NCBI RefSeq assembly: GCF_018070345.1
Contig: NZ_JAGPXX010000003.1
Location: 62,001-126,000, forward strand
Length of the DNA stretch: 64,000 nt
Direction: 5' to 3'
Origin: Streptomyces sp. F63
Lineage (GTDB): Bacteria > Actinomycetota > Actinomycetes > Streptomycetales > Streptomycetaceae
Shown: piece by piece, positions 41,322 to 50,354 of the stretch
Numbering within the stretch: the first letter of the stretch is position 1
Layout: every line of letters begins with the position of its first letter
Notes under the pieces: model-generated
The model's input: the letters and a program-made list of their open reading frames with translations, nothing else
The model's database searches: none
What the model was told of the DNA's origin: nothing
Made by a program: the position numbers and the translations under genes

Positions 41322-41804
41322 ATGACGCGGGACGGCGGAAACCCGCACCCGCAGACCCCGCACCCGCAGACCCCGCACCCGCCGGGGGCCCGGGTCGTCG
41401 TCGGCGGCGCCGTCCTGCGCGGCGGGCGGCTGCTCGCGGCCCGCCGCAGCGCGCCGCCCGCTCTGGCCGGCCGGTGGGAACTGCCCGGCGGCAAGGTGGA
41501 GCCGGGCGAGACGGCACCGGAGGCCCTGGTCCGGGAGCTCCGCGAGGAGCTGGGGGTGGAGATCGCCCCGCTGGCCCGGATCCCGGGTTCCTGGCCCCTC
41601 AAGCCGCCCTATGTCCTTGAGGTGTGGACGGCACGGCTGGTCTCGGGGGAGCCCCGTCCGCTGCAGGATCACGACGAGCTGCGCTGGCTGACGCCCGCCC
41701 GGGCGGACGAGGTGGACTGGCTGGACCAGGACCGCCCCGCCGTGGCGGAGGCCGTGCGGCGGCTGGCGGCGGAAGCGGGCGGGGCGTGCGCCGGGGCGGA
41801 GTGA
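41322..41804 (+). CDS. Nudix hydrolase, MutT/8-oxo-dGTPase-like
   Basis: A 160-residue protein from ATG 41322. The complete Nudix box [20 protein letters not shown] followed directly by ELGVE spans about residues 52-76, fitting GX5EX7REUXEEXGU. The start [20 protein letters not shown] and end [21 protein letters not shown] match MutT-type pyrophosphohydrolases that clean oxidised nucleoside triphosphates. The first 26 residues are a His/Pro/Gln/Thr repeat (HPQTP twice), coded by a 15-base DNA duplication at about 41344-41373, and are probably disordered. Whether the true start lies after this tract cannot be settled, as no other start codon with a ribosome site is seen. Confidence 0.88.
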   Translation: MTRDGGNPHPQTPHPQTPHPPGARVVVGGAVLRGGRLLAARRSAPPALAGRWELPGGKVEPGETAPEALVRELREELGVEIAPLARIPGSWPLKPPYVLEVWTARLVSGEPRPLQDHDELRWLTPARADEVDWLDQDRPAVAEAVRRLAAEAGGACAGAE

Positions 41805-42009
41805 CGCGGGGGCCGGGGCGTGGGGCGGGCACGCTGCGCCGTTCGTGCCACAGCAGCCCCCATAAGGCACGGTAATGAGATATTCACACCGCGATATCGG
41901 GTAGGCGATGCTTCGGATGCTTCGGCCGGATAAGTCCGGTCGGAGTCTGCCAGCAACCCTGCTCGGGCGGTGACGCCCGGCCTCCCGTACCGGTTGGGAA
42001 GTGGTCGGC

Positions 42010-42477
42010 GTGAGCGACACCCCAGGGTCCCCCGAACCGGTGGTCCCGCTCTCCTTCCGCCCTGCCGGACCGGTGGCTCCCGGCACGCCGCCTCTGGAGG
42101 GGTACGTGGCCGAATGGAGCTTCCCCGCCGGACCGGAGGCGCTGCGCGACGCCCGGGCGCTGACCCGGGCCACGCTGGGGCAGTGGCGGCTGAACGCTGT
42201 GAGCGATATCACCGTACTGCTGGTCAGTGAGTTGGTGACCAACTCCCTGCGGTATGCGAGCGGCCCGATCGGAGTCCGTATGGAGCGCACCCCGAACCGT
42301 ACTCTGGTGGTCGAAGTGTCCGATCCCCTGCCCGACCCGCCCCTGACGCGCATCGCCGCCCCGGAGGACGAGGGGGGCCGCGGACTGCAGCTGGTGGCCG
42401 GTGTCTCCCACCGCTGGGGTGCCCGGCAGGGCGGATCGGGGAAGACGGTGTGGTTCGAGCTGGTCCTCTCCGGTTAG
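42010..42477 (+). CDS. ATP-binding protein, anti-sigma-factor-type HATPase
   Basis: A 155-residue protein. GTG 42010 is preferred to GTG 42001 because GGGAAG lies at correct distance only for the former. The HATPase_c fold is clear: TVLLVSELVTNSLRYASGPI (N-box with Glu and Asn, about 62-81), VVEVSDPLPD (G1-like Asp) and EGGRGLQLV (G2), ending GKTVWFELVL. Such small serine kinases phosphorylate anti-anti-sigma factors and often bind sigma factors. It lies 140 bases before a phosphatase that itself ends in a close paralogue of this domain, so they may act on a shared partner. Confidence 0.88.
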   Translation: MSDTPGSPEPVVPLSFRPAGPVAPGTPPLEGYVAEWSFPAGPEALRDARALTRATLGQWRLNAVSDITVLLVSELVTNSLRYASGPIGVRMERTPNRTLVVEVSDPLPDPPLTRIAAPEDEGGRGLQLVAGVSHRWGARQGGSGKTVWFELVLSG

Positions 42478-42616
42478 GAGAGAGAAAGGATCTGATCACG
42501 TCCGATTCGGCAGTTGAAACCGTGCTGTGATCGTGAAGGCCGTGTTCCGGATGGTGTTGGTGCTGGATACTCGGCCCATGCCGGTCCGGGCAAGGTGAGC
42601 TGGAGGGGACGGGCGC

Positions 42617-45259
42617 GTGAGCGATATACCAGCGGGGCCGGGGTCGGCCGGCGAGGGAACCGGTGTGCCCACGTGGCAGGGGCACCCGCCCGGCTCGATC
42701 TACGACTACATCGGCGTGGCCTCCTTCTCGCTGGGACCGGACGGCCGGATCACGCAATGGAGCGACCGGGCCGCGGAACAGCTCGGCATCCCCGCTCGCG
42801 ACGCCCTCGGCAAGGACCCGGTCGACGCCTTCCTCCGACCCGATCTGCGGGACCGGGGACACCGCCGGATGGCCGACATCATGGACGGCCGCGAGTGGGT
42901 CGGCCTGGTGCCCTACCGGTCCGCCGGCACGTCCGGAGCGCATGGCCTCGCCGAGGTCTATGTGATGCCGGCCGACAACGAGAAGGGCGAACGCGGCGCC
43001 GTCTGCATCGTCGTGGACGTCCGCGCCCTCCGCGGGATCGAGACCGACCTGGCCGTTTCGGAGGCGGTTTTCGGCCAATCTCCGATGGGCTTCATGCTGT
43101 TCGGCACGGACCTCCGGCTCATGCGGGTGAACGAGCGCTTCGCCACCGTCTTCGGCGGCACCCCCGAGTCGCACCGCGGCTGCGTCCCGGCCGACTACCT
43201 GCCCCCCGGCGAGGCCGACCGGCTGGAGAACGCCGTCCGCAAGGTGCTGGAGACCGGCAGCCCCGTCACCGACCTCCAACTCCTCGGCTCCATACGGGGC
43301 GACGAGGAGCAGCACCGCTGGACCGTCAACCTCTACCGGCTGCACAACGCGGCCGGCCGCCCCATCGGTGTGGCCGGTCTCGGCACCGACGTCACCCGGC
43401 GCCGGAACGCCGAACGCGAAGCCGCCAGTGCCCGGCGCAACCTGGCCCTGCTGAACGCCGCCGGTGCCCGGATCGGCAACTCCCTCGACCTGGAGACCAC
43501 GTCGCGGGAACTGCTCGCGGTGGCCGTGCCGCAGTTCTGCGACATCGCCTCCGTCGACCTCTTCCAGGGACTCCTCAGCCGGGACGAGGCCCCGTTCTCC
43601 GCGCGGGTGGATCGTGAGCCGGCGCCCGGGCTGGCCGACGGCAGCGCCGAGATGCGCCGGGTCGCCTTCGCCAGCGCCGTCTCCGGCGCCCCACTGCCGC
43701 TGCCCGAGCCGGGCGGTGAGGAGGGGTCCCGGAGCGCGAGCGCCCCGGTGAAGGTGGGCGCCGTGCACCGGTACCCCTTCGACTCCTCGCTCGCCGACGC
43801 CCTGCGCACCGGCCGCACGCACGTCATCCCCGGATGGGGCAGCGACGACCGGCCCGACCTGGCCGCGATCGTGCAGTCCACCCTGGCCGTGCCGATGATC
43901 GCGCACGACACGGTGGTGGGGCTCGTCCGCTTCTCCCGGGTGAAGGGCAGTGAGCCCTTCGGCGAGCGCGATCTGGGCCTGGCCGCCGAACTCGCCTCCC
44001 GCGCCGCCGTCTTCATCGACAACGCCCGCCTCTACCGCCGGGAGCACGAGCGGGCGCTGATCCTCCAGCGCAGCCTGCTGCCGCCGGGCGACCCGGAGGC
44101 AGCCGGCCTCGACATCGCCTGCCGCTATCTGCCCGGTACCACCGCCACCGAGGTCGGTGGCGACTGGTTCGACGTCATCGAACTGCCCGGCCACCGCACG
44201 GCGCTGGTCGTCGGCGACGTCATGGGCCGCGGCCTGCGCGCCGCCGTCGCCATGGGCGAACTGCGCACCGCGGTCCGCACCCTGGCCATGCTCGACCTGG
44301 AACCGGCCGAGGTCCTCTCCCATCTGGACGAGATCGCCCGCGGCCTGGCCGCGCCCGCCGGCGCGCACGGCGCCCACGCCGCCCAGAGCGGATCACGCTC
44401 GGCCGCCCGGAGCGGCCGCGAGACCGACGACCTCTCCGAGATCTACCTCGCCACCTGCGTCTACGCGGTCTACGACCCGGTCACCCGGCGCTGCATCTTC
44501 GCCAACGCCGGTCATCTGCCGCCCGTCCTGGTGGAGCCCGGCGAATCCGCGCTCATGATGGAGGTCCCCACCGGGATGCCGCTCGGCGTCGGGGGAGAGC
44601 CCTTCGAGGAGGTCGAGGTGGAACTCCCCGACGGTGCGCTGCTGGCCCTCTACACCGACGGTCTCGTCGAATCGCGCGAGCACCCGCTGGAGGAGGGACT
44701 GCAGGCGTTCCGCGCCGCCCTGAACAACCAGGGCCGGCCCCTGGAGGACGTGGCCGACCATGTGCTGAACACCCTGCACACCCAGCACGGCGAGGACGAC
44801 ACCGCCCTGCTGATGGCGCGGGTGCAGGGCCTGCCGGCGGAGTCCGTCGGCGACTGGACGCTGCTGCGCGAACCGCAGTCCGTCTCCCGGGCCCGGGAAC
44901 TGGCCCGGGACCAGGTGGTGGCCTGGGGCCTGGAGGACCTCGTCGACACCACCGAGCTGCTGGTCAGTGAACTGGTCACCAATGCCCTGCGGTACGGCGA
45001 GGGAGAGATCCGGCTCCGGCTGCTGCTGGACCGCACCCTGGTCTGCGAGGTGTGGGACGGCGGCCTGGTCCAGCCCCGGCGCCGCCGCGCCCGTGACACC
45101 GACGAGGGCGGCCGCGGCCTGCAGCTCGTCGGGCTGCTCAGCAGCGGCTGGGGCAGCCGGCGCACCCCGCGCGGCAAGACCGTCTGGTTCGAACTGGCCC
45201 TGCCGGACGGGGAGTCCACGGGCGCGGACCCGGTCGAGGCGCTGCTCAGCCTCTACTGA
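42617..45259 (+). CDS. PAS-GAF-SpoIIE serine phosphatase with C-terminal HATPase domain
   Basis: An 880-residue cytoplasmic multidomain protein from GTG 42617 after GGAGGGGAC. Two PAS domains (about 25-135 and 150-270; QSPMGFMLFGTDLRLMRVNE) sense signals. A GAF domain follows (about 290-475). The PP2C-like SpoIIE domain spans about 490-735, with GGDWFDVIELPGHRTALVVG, GDVMGRGLRAA, ANAGHLPPVLV and HGEDDTALLM carrying the metal-binding Asp residues. The final HATPase (about 755-870; LLVSELVTNALRYGEGEIRL, EGGRGLQLVG) is an anti-sigma-type kinase. Phosphatase and kinase in one chain are typical Streptomyces stress-sigma or developmental regulators. The target is unknown. Confidence 0.92.
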   Translation: MSDIPAGPGSAGEGTGVPTWQGHPPGSIYDYIGVASFSLGPDGRITQWSDRAAEQLGIPARDALGKDPVDAFLRPDLRDRGHRRMADIMDGREWVGLVPYRSAGTSGAHGLAEVYVMPADNEKGERGAVCIVVDVRALRGIETDLAVSEAVFGQSPMGFMLFGTDLRLMRVNERFATVFGGTPESHRGCVPADYLPPGEADRLENAVRKVLETGSPVTDLQLLGSIRGDEEQHRWTVNLYRLHNAAGRPIGVAGLGTDVTRRRNAEREAASARRNLALLNAAGARIGNSLDLETTSRELLAVAVPQFCDIASVDLFQGLLSRDEAPFSARVDREPAPGLADGSAEMRRVAFASAVSGAPLPLPEPGGEEGSRSASAPVKVGAVHRYPFDSSLADALRTGRTHVIPGWGSDDRPDLAAIVQSTLAVPMIAHDTVVGLVRFSRVKGSEPFGERDLGLAAELASRAAVFIDNARLYRREHERALILQRSLLPPGDPEAAGLDIACRYLPGTTATEVGGDWFDVIELPGHRTALVVGDVMGRGLRAAVAMGELRTAVRTLAMLDLEPAEVLSHLDEIARGLAAPAGAHGAHAAQSGSRSAARSGRETDDLSEIYLATCVYAVYDPVTRRCIFANAGHLPPVLVEPGESALMMEVPTGMPLGVGGEPFEEVEVELPDGALLALYTDGLVESREHPLEEGLQAFRAALNNQGRPLEDVADHVLNTLHTQHGEDDTALLMARVQGLPAESVGDWTLLREPQSVSRARELARDQVVAWGLEDLVDTTELLVSELVTNALRYGEGEIRLRLLLDRTLVCEVWDGGLVQPRRRRARDTDEGGRGLQLVGLLSSGWGSRRTPRGKTVWFELALPDGESTGADPVEALLSLY

Positions 45260-45278
45260 CTCCCCGGACCGTCCGGCC

Positions 45279-45306
45279 CCGCCGCGGGGATCAGGCCCCG
45301 CGGCGG
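45279..45306 (+). terminator. hairpin at the convergent end of the SpoIIE and sdhB genes
   Basis: CCGCCGCGGGG and CCCCGCGGCGG form an eleven-base-pair stem with a six-base loop. The right arm overlaps the last codons of the minus-strand sdhB gene, so it may terminate the plus-strand transcript. It could also be chance from GC-rich arginine codons. Confidence 0.5.
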
Positions 45307-46058
45307 CGGATCTTCGAGCCCAGCCAGACCAGCGGATCGTAACGGCGGTCGGCCACCCGCTCCTTCATCGGGATCAGCGCGTTGTCGGTGATCCCGATGC
45401 CCTCCGGGCAGACCTCCGTGCAGCACTTGGTGATGTTGCAGTAGCCGAGGCCGTGCTCCTCCTGTGCCGTGGTCTTCCGGTCGAGGCCGGTCTCCGCGGC
45501 GGCGTCCAGCGGGTGCATGTCCAGCTCGGCGACGCGCATCAGGAAACGCGGCCCGGAGAAGGCCGCCTTGTTCTCCTCGTGGTCCCGCACCACATGGCAG
45601 ACGTCCTGGCAGAGGAAGCACTCGATGCACTTCCGGAACTCCTGCGAGCGGTTGACGTCCTCCTGCCGCATCCGGTACTCGCCGGGCGCCAGCCCGGGCG
45701 GCGGCACGAACGCGGGCACCTCGCGGGCCTTGGCGTAGTTGAACGACACGTCGGTCACCAGGTCGCGCAGCACGGGGAAGGCGCGCAGCGGGGTGACCGT
45801 GACGGGCGCGGTCAGGTCCAGGACCGACATGCGGGTCATGCAGAGCAGCCGCGGACGGCCGTTGATCTCGGCACTGCACGAACCGCACTTGCCCGCCTTG
45901 CAGTTCCAGCGGACCGCGAGGTCCGGCGCCCGGGTCGCCTGGAGGCGGTGGATGGCGTCGAGGACGACCTCGCCCTCGCCCACCTCGACGTCGAAGTCCG
46001 CCAGGCCGCCGCCCTCGGCGTCACCTCGCCAGACCCTGAAGTGAACGGTGTGGGTCAC
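45291..46058 (-). CDS. sdhB: succinate dehydrogenase/fumarate reductase iron-sulfur subunit
   Basis: A 255-residue protein that passes electrons from the flavoprotein to the membrane quinone. Three iron-sulfur centres are visible: the 2Fe-2S ligands in CKAGKCGSCSAEINGRPRLL followed by Cys (about 53-73), the 4Fe-4S group in CIECFLCQDVC (about 144-154) with CPEG later, and the 3Fe-4S region CNITKCCTEVC. The long form with an extended middle segment is the actinobacterial class seen with a single large cytochrome subunit. Its ATG start overlaps the sdhA stop (ATGA). Family certain. Confidence 0.95.
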   Translation of the reverse strand: MTHTVHFRVWRGDAEGGGLADFDVEVGEGEVVLDAIHRLQATRAPDLAVRWNCKAGKCGSCSAEINGRPRLLCMTRMSVLDLTAPVTVTPLRAFPVLRDLVTDVSFNYAKAREVPAFVPPPGLAPGEYRMRQEDVNRSQEFRKCIECFLCQDVCHVVRDHEENKAAFSGPRFLMRVAELDMHPLDAAAETGLDRKTTAQEEHGLGYCNITKCCTEVCPEGIGITDNALIPMKERVADRRYDPLVWLGSKIRRRGA

Positions 46059-48040
46059 TGGAAAAGCTCCTCGTCGGCCAGGTACTTGCCCAGTTCGTCC
46101 TTCTCGAAGAGGGCCAGCAGGTCACTGCGGATGGGCGGGGTGGTGACACGGGTGAGCTCGATCCGGCCGCGGGAGACGGAGGCGTCCGCCGCCGGGCCGT
46201 CCGCCGCCGGGCCGTCCTCCTCCGGGGCCGGCGAGCACAGCAGGCTGATCCGCCGCCAGGCGCGGTCCATGTCCGGATGGTCCTCGCGGGTGTGGCCGCC
46301 GCGGCTCTCCTCGCGCTCCAGCGCGGCGCGGGCCACGCACTCGCTGACCAGCAGCATGTTCCGCAGGTCCAGGGCGAGATGCCAGCCGGGATTGAACTGC
46401 CGGTGGCCCTCCACCACCACGCGCCCGGCGCGGGCCCGCAGCCGGCCGAGACGCTCCAGGGCCTCGGCCATCTCGCCGCCGCGCCGGATGATGCCGACGA
46501 GGTCGTTCATCGTCTGCTGAAGCTCCTGATGGAGCGTGTACGGGTTCTCGGCGCCGGCACCGCCGCCCGCACCGTCCGCGGCGTCCGCACCGTCCTCCGC
46601 CGCCCCGAACGGGCGGAGCGCCTCGGCGACGGCCGCCTCGACGGCGGCCTCGCGCACCGCGGGGGGCTCACCGGCCGCCGCCAGGGCGTACTCCGCGGCG
46701 TGCAGCCCGGCGCGGCGGCCGAACACCAGCAGATCGGACAGGGAATTGCCGCCCAGCCGGTTGGAGCCGTGCATACCGCCCGCGACCTCGCCCGCCGCGT
46801 ACAGCCCGGTCACCCCCCGGGCCTGCGCGGTGTCCGGCTCCACCCGGACACCGCCCATCACGTAGTGGCAGGTGGGGCCCACCTCCATCGGCTCGGCCGT
46901 GATGTCGACGTCCGCCAGTTCCTTGAACTGGTGGTACATCGACGGCAGCCGGCGGCGGATCGTCTCGGCCGGGATGCGGGTGGCGACGTCGAGGAAGACC
47001 CCGCCGTGCGGGGAGCCGCGCCCGGCCTTGACCTCGGCGTTGATGGCGCGGGCCACCTCGTCGCGGGGGAGCAGCTCGGGCGGGCGGCGGTTGTGGTCCG
47101 GGTCCTCGTACCAGCGGTCGGCCTCCGTCTCCGTCCGCGCGTACTTCTCCTTGAAGACGTCGGGGACGTAGTCGAACATGAACCGCTTGCCGTCGCTGTT
47201 GCGCAGCACGCCGCCGTCGCCGCGGACGGACTCGGTGACGAGGATCCCCTTCACGGACGGCGGCCAGACCATGCCCGTGGGATGGAACTGGACGAACTCC
47301 ATATTGGTCAGCCGGGCGCCCGCGAGCAGGGCCAGCGCATGCCCGTCACCCGTGTACTCCCAGGAGTTGGAGGTCACCTTGAAGGACTTGCCGATGCCGC
47401 CGGTCGCCAGCACCACGGCGGGCGCCCGGAGGACGAAGAACCGGCCGGACTCGCGCTCGTAGCCGAACACCCCGCGGACTTGGCCGCCGTCCCCCTCGCC
47501 GTCCGTGATAACGCGGGTGACGGTGCACTCCTGGAAGACCTTCAGCCGGGCCTCGTAATCCCCGTGCTCCCGGAAGTCCTCCTGCTGCAGCGAGACGATC
47601 TTCTGCTGGAGGGTGCGGATCAGCTCCAGGCCCGTGCGGTCGCCGACGTGGGCGAGCCGCGGGTACTCGTGGCCGCCGAAGTTGCGCTGCGAGATGCGGC
47701 CGTCGGCGGTGCGGTCGAAGAGCGCGCCCCAGGTCTCCAGCTCCCACACCCGGTCCGGGGCCTCCCGGGCGTGCAGCTCGGCCATCCGCCAGTCGTTGAG
47801 GAACTTGCCGCCGCGCATCGTGTCGCGGAAGTGGACCTGCCAGTTGTCGCCCTCGTTGACATTGCCCATGCTGGCCGCGATACCGCCCTCGGCCATCACC
47901 GTGTGGGCCTTGCCGAACAGGGACTTGCAGATGACCGCGGTGCGCGCGCCCCGCTCGCGGGCCTCGATGGCGGCGCGCAGCCCGGCGCCGCCGGCGCCGA
48001 CCACGACCACGTCCCAGGCCTGCTGTTCCGGTTGGGTCAT
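46055..48040 (-). CDS. sdhA: succinate dehydrogenase/fumarate reductase flavoprotein subunit
   Basis: A 661-residue protein. The N-terminal FAD motif is VVVVGAGGAGLRAAIEARER (about 11-30). GKAHTVMAEGGIAASMGN contains the His expected to bind FAD covalently (about 45). Further landmarks are FVQFHPTGMVWP, GGVRVEPDTAQARGVTGLYA and the substrate-site Arg in GSNRLGGNSLSDLL. It oxidises succinate to fumarate (or the reverse) at the cytoplasmic membrane face. Lying between the cytochrome and iron-sulfur genes with ATGA coupling to sdhB, it forms a three-gene complex II of the large-cytochrome type. An Ala/Asp/Gly-rich insert near 500 is a strain-like elaboration. Confidence 0.95.
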   Translation of the reverse strand: MTQPEQQAWDVVVVGAGGAGLRAAIEARERGARTAVICKSLFGKAHTVMAEGGIAASMGNVNEGDNWQVHFRDTMRGGKFLNDWRMAELHAREAPDRVWELETWGALFDRTADGRISQRNFGGHEYPRLAHVGDRTGLELIRTLQQKIVSLQQEDFREHGDYEARLKVFQECTVTRVITDGEGDGGQVRGVFGYERESGRFFVLRAPAVVLATGGIGKSFKVTSNSWEYTGDGHALALLAGARLTNMEFVQFHPTGMVWPPSVKGILVTESVRGDGGVLRNSDGKRFMFDYVPDVFKEKYARTETEADRWYEDPDHNRRPPELLPRDEVARAINAEVKAGRGSPHGGVFLDVATRIPAETIRRRLPSMYHQFKELADVDITAEPMEVGPTCHYVMGGVRVEPDTAQARGVTGLYAAGEVAGGMHGSNRLGGNSLSDLLVFGRRAGLHAAEYALAAAGEPPAVREAAVEAAVAEALRPFGAAEDGADAADGAGGGAGAENPYTLHQELQQTMNDLVGIIRRGGEMAEALERLGRLRARAGRVVVEGHRQFNPGWHLALDLRNMLLVSECVARAALEREESRGGHTREDHPDMDRAWRRISLLCSPAPEEDGPAADGPAADASVSRGRIELTRVTTPPIRSDLLALFEKDELGKYLADEELFQ

Positions 48041-48122
48041 CGTTGTCCTATCGCTCGGGGTGCTGTCGTCCTTCTCGTCACTCCGGGAACACCCCGGGGG
48101 CCCGGGGACTCCCGCCCTCCGC

Positions 48123-48998
48123 TCAGAACAGCCTCGGATCGTCGAAGACCCCGGTGGCCAGCAGATAGACGTAGAGATCGGCGAGGGCGACGCTGATCAG
48201 CGAGGCCCAGGCCAGCTGTGCGTGGCGGGCGTTCAGCCGGCTCACCCAGCCCCAGAGGCGGTAGCGCACCGGATGGCGGGAGAAGTGCTTGAGCCGGCCG
48301 CCGATGATGTGCCGGCAGGAGTGGCAGGAGACGGTGTAGAGCCAGATCAGCGCGATGTTGACCAGCATGATCACGGTGCCGAGACCCATGTGGCCCCAGG
48401 CGTAGTCCTCGTCCCGGAAGGCGAGCACCGTGTCGTAGGTCAGGATCAGGGCCACCGGCAGCGCCGCGTAGAAGAAGTAGCGGTGGATGTTCTGCAGGAT
48501 CAGCGGGAACCGGGTCTCGCCGCGGTATGTGCCGTGCGGTTCGGCGACCGCGCAGGCCGGGGGAGCGGCCCAGAAGCCCCGGTAATAGGCCTTGCGGTAG
48601 TAGTAGCAGGTCAGCCGGAAGCCGAGCGGGAACACCAGGATGATCAGCGCCGGGGAGAGGCCCCACCACTCCCCGAACAGCGGCCAGTTGGGGCCCGCCT
48701 TCATGGGCTCGCAGTTCTCCGCCAGACAGGGCGAGTAGAACGGCGAGACGTACGGGGCGGCGTAGTAGTCGGCGTTCGCGAAGGCGCGCCAGGTCGAGTA
48801 GACGACGAAGGCGAGCAGCCCGGCCGCGGTCGTGGCGGGCGCCAGCCACCAGCGGTCGGTCCGCAGATGGCGGGCGCCGATGGCGGCGCGCGCCGGGGAA
48901 TCCACGCCCCGGCGCACGCCGCCGGGGGCTGTGCCGTGGCCGGGGCCGGTGCTGCCGCCGGTCTCTCCGGCGGTCGAGGAGTCGGTGCCAGTGGCCAA
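48123..48998 (-). CDS. sdhC: succinate dehydrogenase cytochrome b-type membrane subunit
   Basis: A 291-residue protein with a TTG start at 48998, six bases after GGAG. The first 50 residues are Gly/Thr-rich and cytoplasmic. Five hydrophobic helices follow (about 55-75, 105-130, 160-180, 195-220 and 260-285), the pattern of the single large di-haem-type cytochrome b subunit that replaces SdhC plus SdhD in many actinobacteria. Candidate haem ligands include His in YRKAYYRGFW-flanking helices, HMGLGTVIMLVN and SCHSCRHIIGG. It anchors SdhAB and passes electrons to menaquinone. Gap of 82 bases to sdhA. Confidence 0.88.
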   Translation of the reverse strand: MATGTDSSTAGETGGSTGPGHGTAPGGVRRGVDSPARAAIGARHLRTDRWWLAPATTAAGLLAFVVYSTWRAFANADYYAAPYVSPFYSPCLAENCEPMKAGPNWPLFGEWWGLSPALIILVFPLGFRLTCYYYRKAYYRGFWAAPPACAVAEPHGTYRGETRFPLILQNIHRYFFYAALPVALILTYDTVLAFRDEDYAWGHMGLGTVIMLVNIALIWLYTVSCHSCRHIIGGRLKHFSRHPVRYRLWGWVSRLNARHAQLAWASLISVALADLYVYLLATGVFDDPRLF

Positions 48999-49238
48999 GA
49001 GGGGCTCCGGTGTCGGACGGATGGGGCGGCGGGGCCTGCGTGCGTCGCGCGGCCCGCGGGGGGCTCGGGCCCCCGGCGAGGGAGGAATCCGGGGGCGAGG
49101 GGGCCGGGGGCGGAAGGCGGCCCGGGCGCCGGAGGCCCGGTGACCGTGGTGGCCGCGGCGCTGACCGCGGCCGGACGCCCGCGGCGCTGACCGGGACCGG
49201 ACGCCCGCGGCCTGGACGGCTGCCGGGCCGGCCTGCCG

Positions 49239-49529
49239 TCAGGGCCCCTGCCCGTGACGGGCCCCGAGCCCCTCGTCCTCGGCGTCCGCCCACAGGGCCG
49301 TGTTGTACGGAGTGTCCGGGATGACGATCACGTCCTGCCCGGGCTCCCGTGGAAGTGCGGCCGGGGCCGCCTCCCTGAGCAGCGCGAGGCTCTCGCGCAG
49401 ATGCTCGGTGTCCGAGCGCACCCGGCGGATGTCGGGACCTCCGCCGACCTGGCGCTCCAGACGGCCGACCGTCCGGCCCAGCTCGTCGAGACAGCGCTGC
49501 GCGGCTCGCAGATCGTCGTGCAGGGACAT
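49239..49529 (-). CDS. conserved small hypothetical protein (96 residues)
   Basis: ATG 49529 follows GCGGAGGTGAGGG, a good ribosome site. The first 60 residues form one long helix likely to be a coiled coil (AAQRCLDELGRTVGRLERQV; RSDTEHLRESLALLREA). The rest is a short extended segment, VIVIPDTPYNTALWADAEDE, with an acidic character. No domain is recognised and no enzymatic motif is present. It reads towards sdhC but is separated from it by 240 bases. The pattern (helix plus conserved PDTPYN tail) suggests a conserved structural or partner-binding protein in Streptomyces; the function is unknown. Confidence 0.7.
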   Translation of the reverse strand: MSLHDDLRAAQRCLDELGRTVGRLERQVGGGPDIRRVRSDTEHLRESLALLREAAPAALPREPGQDVIVIPDTPYNTALWADAEDEGLGARHGQGP

Positions 49530-49561
49530 AACTCGCCCTCACCTCCGCGGTGTTGCGGTGT

Positions 49562-49582
49562 GCGACACCCGGAGAGTGTCGC
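49562..49582 (-). promoter_or_regulatory. GCGACAC-N7-GTGTCGC palindrome upstream of the small conserved gene
   Basis: Seven-base arms (49562-49568 and 49576-49582) with a seven-base spacer lie 33-53 bases before the start at 49529. The placement overlaps the expected promoter, so a dimeric repressor site is likely. The regulator is unknown. Confidence 0.4.
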
Positions 49583-49814
49583 GCGTCACACGCGCGCTTG
49601 TGAAGACGGCAGCGGCGAATCGCGCTCCGCGTCACCCGCCACCGGCGGCATCCCCGAACCCCCGTCCGCCCGCCCCGCGTACGTACGGCACCGATTCCCC
49701 TCCCCTCATCGGAGGCGGTCCCACGGGCCCCGGTCGCGCGGCCGGCTCATACGCCGCCGAGACGGAGAGGACCGGCGTGTGCCGCACCGGCGCCCGGAGA
49801 CCGGGCACCAAGCC

Positions 49815-50122
49815 GGCGGAGTCATCTCGCCGCGGGGCGGCGGGTGGCCGTGGGCGGGCGGCACCGGCGCGCAGCGCGGGGGGCAGCGGTGCCGCAGCCG
49901 GGCACGGCGGCGGCGCGCGGGGAGGCGCAGAAGCGTCTCGCCGCGGGGCAGCGGGTGGCCGTGGGTGGGCTGCGCCCGCGCGCAGCGCGGGAAACGGCGC
50001 CGCAGCCGGGCACGGGCGGTCGGGACACGAGGCCGGCGGAGTCATCTCGCCGCGGGGCAACGGGTGGCCGTGGGTGGGCTGCGCCCGCGCGTAGCGCGGG
50101 GAAACGGCGCCGCACCGGAACG
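49815..50122. repeat. three imperfect direct repeats of about 85-90 bases, period about 110
   Basis: Copies begin with TCTCGCCGCGGGGC at 49825, 49936 and 50045 and continue through GGGTGGCCGTGGG, a potential hairpin in CTGCGCCCGCGCGCAG, and ACGGCGCCGCA. Copies 1 and 3 also share GGCGGAGTCA in front. The units resemble the dispersed intergenic repeats of streptomycetes. Together with the following tandem array, they fill 49530-50354 (825 bases), in which no convincing gene is seen on either strand. Confidence 0.8.
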
Positions 50123-50227
50123 CGTGCAGAACCCCGCCGGAGGCGAAAGGTCACAGAACCCCGCCGGAGGCGAACGCGTGCAGAACCCCGCCGGAGGCGA
50201 ACGCGTGCAGAACCCCGCCGGAGGCGA
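50120..50227. repeat. 27-base tandem repeat, four copies
   Basis: The 20-base core CAGAACCCCGCCGGAGGCGA occurs at 50127, 50154, 50181 and 50208, exactly 27 bases apart. The seven bases between cores are ACGCGTG or a variant (AAGGTCA before the second). A shortened GCCGGAGGCGA follows at 50231-50241. The period is a multiple of three but lies outside any supported gene. Confidence 0.9.
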
Positions 50228-50354
50228 CCCGGCCGGAGGCGATGCGTCACCCGCAGGGGTGGCATCCCCGGCCGCCGGCCGTATCCGTCGTGCCCCGGCC
50301 CCGGGCCTCCCCTTCAGTGGTGAGGAGAGACGCGCGCGAGCCCGGAGGTACAGC

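Noticed and set aside
50120..50227. Possible CRISPR array (regular 27-base spacing)
   Set aside because: Spacers would be only seven bases and nearly identical; no cas genes are nearby. It is a simple tandem repeat.
49254..50354. In-frame upstream extension of the broken lipoprotein gene through the repeats
   Set aside because: It runs through two repeat families, starts within another gene, and a good ribosome site marks ATG 50355.
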